Assembly (NCBI GenBank): GCA_019454045.1
Contig: SKCR01006518.1
Location: forward strand, 62,001 to 126,000
Length of the DNA: 64,000 nt
Direction: 5' to 3'
Source: Zanthoxylum bungeanum
Taxonomy: Eukaryota; Streptophyta; Magnoliopsida; Sapindales; Rutaceae
The notes under the pieces are model-generated. The model ran no database searches. It had not been told where the DNA came from and saw only the letters and a list, made by a program, of their open reading frames with translations. Positions 58,389 to 64,000 of this stretch are shown piece by piece (within the stretch, counting starts at the first letter, position 1; each line of letters starts with the position of its first letter). The translations under genes and the position numbers were made by a program.

Positions 58389-59863
58389 TGTGGGACACAG
58401 AACTTGGGCGACGCATGCTGTCTCGGGCTCGCGGCCCGGTTGGGAGTACGGAGTAGCCCGCGGGGGACTAAATCGGAGAATAATGGAGTCGCCACCAGGT
58501 ATGAACCGGGAAAATGAGATTTAAGGCCGCACTTACCCCTCGCAAGGGAAGACCTCAAACCATTGGGTTCGGAATGGTCCCTTACTTATGTCACTTGTAA
58601 TAAAAGGATTTGTGTAATAATTTAATCAAGCTTAAGTAACACTTATTTCCAAGAGTATCACGCTTCTAAGTTATATGCGCAAAAATAAAACTTACACCTA
58701 AATTTGCATATATCTTACATTTAAGATTGCATGCTTGAAAGTAAATCAAAGTAGCAACGAACATACAACTTCATTGGCATATTGTATTCTGTAGTTTGTG
58801 GCTATGTGAAGGGGTGAGTGTGGCTTTGTTGAGGGCTAAAGCGTGAGGTCCTTGATCGATGTGGGATTATGGCGTGAGGTTACTGGATGTGTGAAGGTGT
58901 TGGTCAATGGGCAGTCTGTGTGGCGTGATCTTGGCGTGAGTGGGTTTGCGAGCTGGTCAGTGCGTGTGGCTGCGCTGGGCGTGAAGGTCTATGGCTGCAC
59001 GTGAATCTGTGCTTGAATTGAGTGAGGGTCAGTTACGTGTTGAGGTTGAAGGTCCGGTACTGAATGAAGAGAGAGGGTTTATATTATTTGTTGTGGCCGG
59101 GTGAGAGGCGAGAGAGTGGACGTGAGTAGTTTAGGGTTTCTTTCTTTGGTTTATTTTTGTGTGTTGGTGCCGTGAGTGAGAGTTAGATTAGGGTTGCAAT
59201 TTGTGTTATTTTGATAGTGAGAGGGTAGGGTTTTCATGGATTTGGTGTCAAACAAGGAAAGGATTTGATTGATTGGGGGGACAAAATTTGGTGAATTAGG
59301 AAGGTTGAATATTTGATTGGTGTTAATTAGGCACAAAATTTGTTATATTAGGAAGTCAATATTTTTAATTGGTTATGATTGATTTTAATTAGGTATAATA
59401 TTTCTTTAATTTAGTATATAATATTTTAAGTTAGGAAGTTACAATATTTTAATTTGGTATAATTATATTTTATGTCTTATTTAATTTGGTAAATGGTTTA
59501 ATTATTTTATTTAATTCAATTACATTATTTAATTAATATTTAATTTAATTTGGGTGTATTTTAGGGTGATGGGCGTGTGGGCCTAGGTGGTGGTGGTGTG
59601 GGCTTTGTCTTGGTGGGTTAGGTGGGTGACAAGGGCTTTGGGCCAAGGTTAAAAGGTTTGCGGGTTTTTTTAGGCTAAAGGTGCTTTAAAACGGAGGTCC
59701 ACCAGCGAGCCCGAAGCTAAACAAGCGAGTCAAATTCGACAAAGTACTGATTTCCATCTTTTCCCTTCCGACGTCCGTTTCCCGCGGCTTCCGCGACTTA
59801 AAAGGTAGTGCCTACAAATGAGACTCATCATCGAGATTTATATGCAAAAATGCAGTGCCTACA
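58389..59863 (-). repeat. Tat element 5' LTR (right)
   Basis: 1475 bases. It is the same sequence as the left LTR apart from a 44-base deletion near 58902 and a few substitutions, most of them in the first 130 bases. Confidence 0.92.
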
Positions 59864-60103
59864 ATAAGCCATTCACGTTTCAATTCAAACATCTTCTAAG
59901 AAAGCCAAGTTGATTGTAATTAATCTTTAAATTTTTAATTGTATCTGAACGAGAAGCTTATAATTTCTTAATCATTTTATTACCCTTATATTAAATTTCT
60001 TGAAATAGCAGAAGCAATCTATATAAAATTATACACATATTAAATCTTTCATATTCTAATTTACGATTTGGGCGGTTTGGTGCAGTTCGGAGTGGGTCAA
60101 AAC

Positions 60104-60661
60104 TAGGGGTGTCAAAACGAATCAACGAATCGAATTTGTATCGAATCCTAAACGAATCGAATCAAAATATGATGGATTCGTATTCGATTCGTTTATTAAA
60201 CGAATCCTAATATCAGGATTCGTATTCGATTCGTTTATTAAACGAATCGAATACGAATATTCGTTTATTCGTTTAGTAAAAAATATTATTTAATAAAATA
60301 ATTTACTACACTTGATTTACATTAATTCTTCATAAATATATACATATGAAATATGTAATTAACAAATTTACTAAAAATATCTCACCAAATATCGAAAATA
60401 TTACTTTTTTTTTATGATAATTAGCTATAATTTCTCGAATCTTAATTGAAAATTATCAAGAACTAGTAAATAAAAATAATAAACGAATCCTAAACGAATA
60501 AACGAATCAATGAGCTTAAATTCGTATTCGATTCGTTTAATAAACGAATCGAATCGAATTGACCCATTTATTAAACGAATCCATTTTTTCAAACCCGTAT
60601 TCGCTTTAAAGCGAATCGAATCGAACGAATAAACGAATCATGACCCAAATTGCCACCCCTA
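60104..60661. mobile_element. hAT-like MITE nested in the larger hAT-like element
   Basis: Termini TAGGGGTGTCAAAACG and ATTGCCACCCCTA, with 8-bp flanks GTCAAAAC at 60096-60103 and 60662-60669. The body repeats AAACGAATCGAAT phrases and their complements. 558 bases, no coding. Confidence 0.92.
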
Positions 60662-60807
60662 GTCAAAACCACGCACCGACCCGAAATTTACAGTTCGATT
60701 CGGTGCAGTTTGAAATCATTTTTAATATTTTTTCAAACCGCGCGGTTCGGTTCGGTTCGGTGCGGTTCGCGGTTTGACCCGAAATCGTGTTCACCCCTAC
60801 CTACAAC

Positions 60808-61633
60808 CCAGGATGGAGGAATCATCCCAATTTTTCATGGAGCAACAATTCAGGGCAAAAGAATTTTCCACCACCTGGATTCCAGCAACAGAACAAAAGC
60901 CAGGAGTTTGAAAAAGAACCAGAAATGAAAGAATGGATTGTAGAGATGTTCAAAAAGCAACAAGCAGTATATGATGCTATTTTTCAAAGCCAATCTGCTT
61001 CCATCAAAGCACTGAAGAATCAAATTAGACAACTGGCCAATGCTCAGAGTTACAGACCGCCAAGAAATCTTCCCAACAACACAGAACCAAATCCAAGGAA
61101 CCGAGGGAAGGAGCAATGTCAAGCCATTACCTTGAAAAGCGGTACTGAAATGAACAAAGATGTTGGAATCAAGACATCCATTGAAGAAATTCCAAAAGAA
61201 GCATAGCAACAGATGGAGGAAAAAGAAGCCAAGAAAAAAGATCAAATCACTCCACCTCCACCTTTTCCACAGCGACTTCAGAAAAACAAACTGGACAAGC
61301 AGTTTGCTCGTTTCTTGGAGGTTTTCAAAAAGCTGCACATCAACATCCCATTTGCAGAAGCCTTAGAAGAAATGCCCAGCTATGTCAAATTCATGAAAGA
61401 CATTCTTTCACGAAAACAGAGATTGGGAGATTACGAGACAGTAGCATTAACGGAAGAATGCAGTGTCATCATTCAAAGGAAACTTCCCCCGAAGTTGAAA
61501 GATCCTGGCAGTTTTACTGTCCCATGCACCATTGGAGAACATTACATCGGTAAGGTTTTATGTGATTTAGGTGCTAGTGTTAACTTGGTGCCTTTTTCTA
61601 TTTACAGGAAACTGCAAATTGGAGAAGCAATGC
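60808..61633 (+). pseudogene. Athila Gag C-terminus and protease start
   Basis: Continues the gag frame of 52310 in phase: PGWRNHPNFSWSNN, MKEWIVEMFKKQQAVYDAIF, IRQLANAQSYRP and LPNNTEPNPR. After a TAG at 61204-61206 it reads PPPPFPQRLQKNKLDKQFARF, FKKLHINIPFAEALEEMPSY and TVPCTIGEHYIGKVLCDLGA. The retroviral-type protease motif is CDLGASVNLVP (D-L-G). A solo LTR interrupts it right after GEAM at 61633. Confidence 0.93.
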
Positions 61634-63684
61634 TGATGAGCGGAAAATATATCAATATTTACCGCCCCTTTTAATTAATATTTTGTTTAGTTTCTCGGGT
61701 TTGATGAACGTTTTGATATGTTTTATTTTATTTTGCAGATAAAATAATATCGGGACTCAATGAAATCATTTAGGATGAAATTTGGGTCAATTAATGGCAA
61801 TTATTGGACTTGATATTTTAATTTTGGATATTGGAAACTTGAAAGGGCGTTTTGACGAAGTGCAGTTTTGGAAATTCCAGTTTTGCGCATCTGTCGTAAT
61901 TTGGGCATAACTTTTTACTCAGATATTGGATTGAGCTGATTCAAGTTCCAGATTAAAGAAGACTCAAAGATCTACAACTTTAAAAGGAAAAATAATTTCG
62001 AATTCTGAAGATTTCATGCCCGAAATTGATGAACCATCCAGAAGTGTGTAGTGTGTAATTATTAAAGTCACTTTCAATCATTTTCAAAGCAAAAAATAAA
62101 TTAATAAATAAATAATAAAAATTATCAAATCATCACCAAACATGATAAGAGATTAGTGGAGCAATTAATAATGGATTTGGTGGAGCAATTAGTGGAGCAA
62201 TTAATAATTGATTTGGTGGATGATTTGATGGAGGCAAAATTTTGCCTATAAATACCAAGCCATTTCATTTGTAAAATTCATACTTTCTTCTAAGGAATTC
62301 CTTAAGAATACTAAGAAGATTGTATCTTGTTTGTTTATTTATAGCTTTTAGTAATTAATTTCCGCTTTCGCACTTTCTTTTCTTTACTTTTCAGTTTTTA
62401 CTTTCCGCAATTTACTTTTACGCACAGTACTTTTCTTTCTTTAATTTTCAGTTTTTACTTTTCAGTAATGAGGAGGTAACCCCCCTTTGCTGGGGTAAAA
62501 GGTAAAACTTTTATTACTAATATTTAGATTAATCTCCCTTAATTATAATATATAAACTAGTTAAAACCTGACTTAACGAGGATATCGCCATATTGGTCGG
62601 TTGGTAATTATTTAAATTGGTTTTAACCTGACTAAACTGGATACCACCTGATTGGTCGGTTGGTAATTAATTATTAATTTGACTTAATCTGGATACCGCC
62701 TATATGGCTGGTTGGTAATTATCATGCAAAGTTAATATATTATATTAAGGGAGATATCTAAAATAGAAGTAATAAAAGTGGATCCTTTTACCTCAGCATT
62801 TTCTTTTATTGTAATTTTACTTTATTTACTTTTCAGCAATTTACTTTTCAGCATTTACTTTTCAGCAATTTACTTTTCAGCTTTTACTTTATGTCTTTTA
62901 CTTTTCAGTAATTTTATTTTATGTCTTTTATTTTTAAGTTTTTACTAGCCCTAGTTATGTGTTAGTTATCTGGGGTTGTGATGAATTCTAATATCATCGG
63001 TTTATAAGGGGTTATTTTATAGTTTGGGTAATTTAAAGATTTACTTATTAAGTCTTAAGCTTAATGCTTCTTGTTGTCTGATCACCAATAAGATTGATGT
63101 GGTAAATCTAAAATGAACTAGACATAGGGATTTTAGGTTTCAGCCTTGGACTTAATAGCTCACGATCTTCCTTGAGGATAGATAACCCTTTAATAGATTT
63201 CCTTACAGGATAGGAATATACCTGTCGGGCGGGGGTAGCCATAATTGGAACTTAAACTTAATGAATCCAGATAATTTGATTGACACAGACATATGATTCA
63301 ATTAGGTTAAACTGGGTATTTGTGTCTGACCATCGACAGAGGCTTACACATAATTTAGTGTTCCAGGTTAGTAAACTGATTTATTACACAAACATAAAAT
63401 AACCACTTCATCTTTAAAATGATATTAGAATGATTCACAACCCTAGATCTTTGTGTCTTTTGTTATTTTCCTTGGTATTTTCTTTTGTCTTTTTTATTTA
63501 TTTTGTAAAACCACTTTCAACCAATCAAACAATCATTCTTTTATCCATTTAATTAGATATTTGTAAATAAATAGTATCAATAATTAATAACAACAGTAGG
63601 AATTAAGTCCTCGTGGGATCGATATTTTTATACTACTTGAACGATACGTGCGCTTACGTTATACGCGTGTGTTTGCACCGGTCA
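61634..63684 (+). repeat. solo Athila-type LTR with TSD AATGC (copy 5)
   Basis: 2051 bases, TGATGAGCGG to CACCGGTCA, flanked by AATGC at 61629-61633 and 63685-63689. CTATAAAT is at 62246-62253. GATACCGCC/GGTCGGTTGG subrepeats lie at 62575-62720. No internal region is present, so the two LTRs of this insertion have recombined. Its U3 lacks the CACGTG array found at 49403-49777. Confidence 0.94.
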
Positions 63685-63689
63685 AATGC

Positions 63690-64000
63690 CTACCTCAGTC
63701 TCTCTGCAACTTGCTGATCTAACGCTTATATTTCCAAGAGGTGTTGTTGAAGATGTGCTGGTCAAAGTCGACAAACTCATTCTTCCAGCATATTTCATTA
63801 TCCTTGACATGGAAGAAGACAAAGATGTACCTATCATCCTTGGAAGACCATTCTTTGCGACATGACGAACGGTTATTGATGTATAAAAATGAGAACTGAC
63901 CATGAAAGTTCAAGACCAATAAGTTACTTTTAATGTTTTCAAAGCCGTGAAATTCCTGAGCGATGAAAAGGAAGAAGAATGTTTCAGAATTGATTTTTTT
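63690..64000 (+). pseudogene. Athila protease, continued
   Basis: Resumes in phase after the solo LTR: TSVSLQLADLTLIFPRGVVED, VLVKVDKLILPAYFIILDME and VPIILGRPFFAT, the C-terminal half of the Athila protease with its ILGRPF block. A TGA follows at about 63865 and further stops after it. It runs toward the window end. Confidence 0.9.

Larger units (their letters stand above)
52608..59863 (-). mobile_element. Tat-lineage Ty3/gypsy element, non-autonomous, TSD ATAAG
   Basis: LTRs at 52608-54126 and 58389-59863 with ATAAG on both outer sides (52603-52607 and 59864-59868). Minus orientation: primer site next to the right LTR, gag at 57214-55882, a scrap of the integrase end at 55640-55424, tandem repeats, a polypurine tract (AAAGTGGGGGCTTAT complement at 54127-54141) and the left LTR. 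Nearly all of pol is missing, so it moved or decayed as a deletion derivative. The LTRs are very similar, which suggests recent insertion. Confidence 0.93.
52311..60799. mobile_element. hAT-like element with TSD CCTACAAC, itself host to two insertions
   Basis: Termini TAGGGGTGTTCACGG and CGTGTTCACCCCTA, with 8-bp flanks CCTACAAC at 52303-52310 and 60800-60807. Subterminal GTGCGGTTCGGGTCGG and GGTTCGGTTCGGTGCGG repeats are typical of plant hAT miniatures. Removing the Tat element (52608-59863) and the MITE (60104-60661) with their target copies leaves only about 660 bases, without transposase. Confidence 0.93.
49164..64000 (+). mobile_element. Athila-type Ty3/gypsy retrotransposon with nested insertions, open at the right edge
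   Basis: 5' LTR, tRNA-Asp primer site, gag and the start of protease are in one reading direction. The element is split by a hAT-like element at 52311-60799 and by a solo LTR at 61634-63684. Both are bounded by exact target duplications, so the underlying reading frame can be followed across each. Gag and protease sequences match the Athila lineage. At least three in-frame stops show that it is dead. The rest of pol lies beyond the window. Confidence 0.93.

Overview
This window is nuclear DNA from a flowering plant, almost certainly a eudicot. The evidence is Ty1/copia, Athila and Tat-type Ty3/gypsy retrotransposons, hAT-type miniature elements with 8-bp target duplications, and a spliced SRP9 gene that matches the plant family closely. 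I cannot name the species. By eye well over 80% of the window is transposable element, most of it decayed or nested. I see one intact host gene and no rRNA, tRNA, CRISPR or bacterial features.

Layout. 1-2660: the 3' part of a decayed + strand copia element with its 3' LTR. 2661-4974: AT-rich degenerate sequence. 4975-7072: LTR and gag remnant of a Tat-like gypsy element. 7073-8205: an Athila-type LTR fragment. 8332-19234: copia family A on the - strand, with two near-full LTRs, a third truncated LTR, and a duplicated copy of its flank including the target site. 19694-39671: a SIRE-like + strand copia element. It holds another Athila LTR fragment and a tandem LTR-internal-LTR-internal array of copia family B (- strand, 24006-36674), and hAT-like MITEs sit in its 3' internal region and 3' LTR.

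39672-43420 is the least repetitive stretch. 43421-47313 (- strand) encodes SRP9, the signal-recognition-particle 9 kDa protein, in four coding exons giving 103 residues. Its second intron has a GC donor and is swollen to about 3.1 kb by a hAT-like element carrying a dead LINE. 47597-48333 is another hAT-like element with a perfect target duplication.

49164-64000 is an Athila element running off the right edge, and the clearest nested stack in the window. Its gag is split by a hAT-like element (52311-60799, target CCTACAAC). That hAT contains a non-autonomous Tat element (52608-59863, target ATAAG) and a smaller hAT-like MITE (60104-60661, target GTCAAAAC). Further along, the Athila protease is split by a solo LTR of a related family (61634-63684, target AATGC). 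Target duplications mark each boundary, so insertion order can be read directly.

Points most worth a second look: the SRP9 gene and its GC-AG intron; an array of seven CACGTG G-boxes just upstream of the TATA box of the Athila LTR; the three-LTR arrangement of copia A; the tandem copia B; arrays of GGCCCA motifs in the copia leaders; and 63-bp tandem repeats in the Tat element of the kind that can seed satellite DNA.
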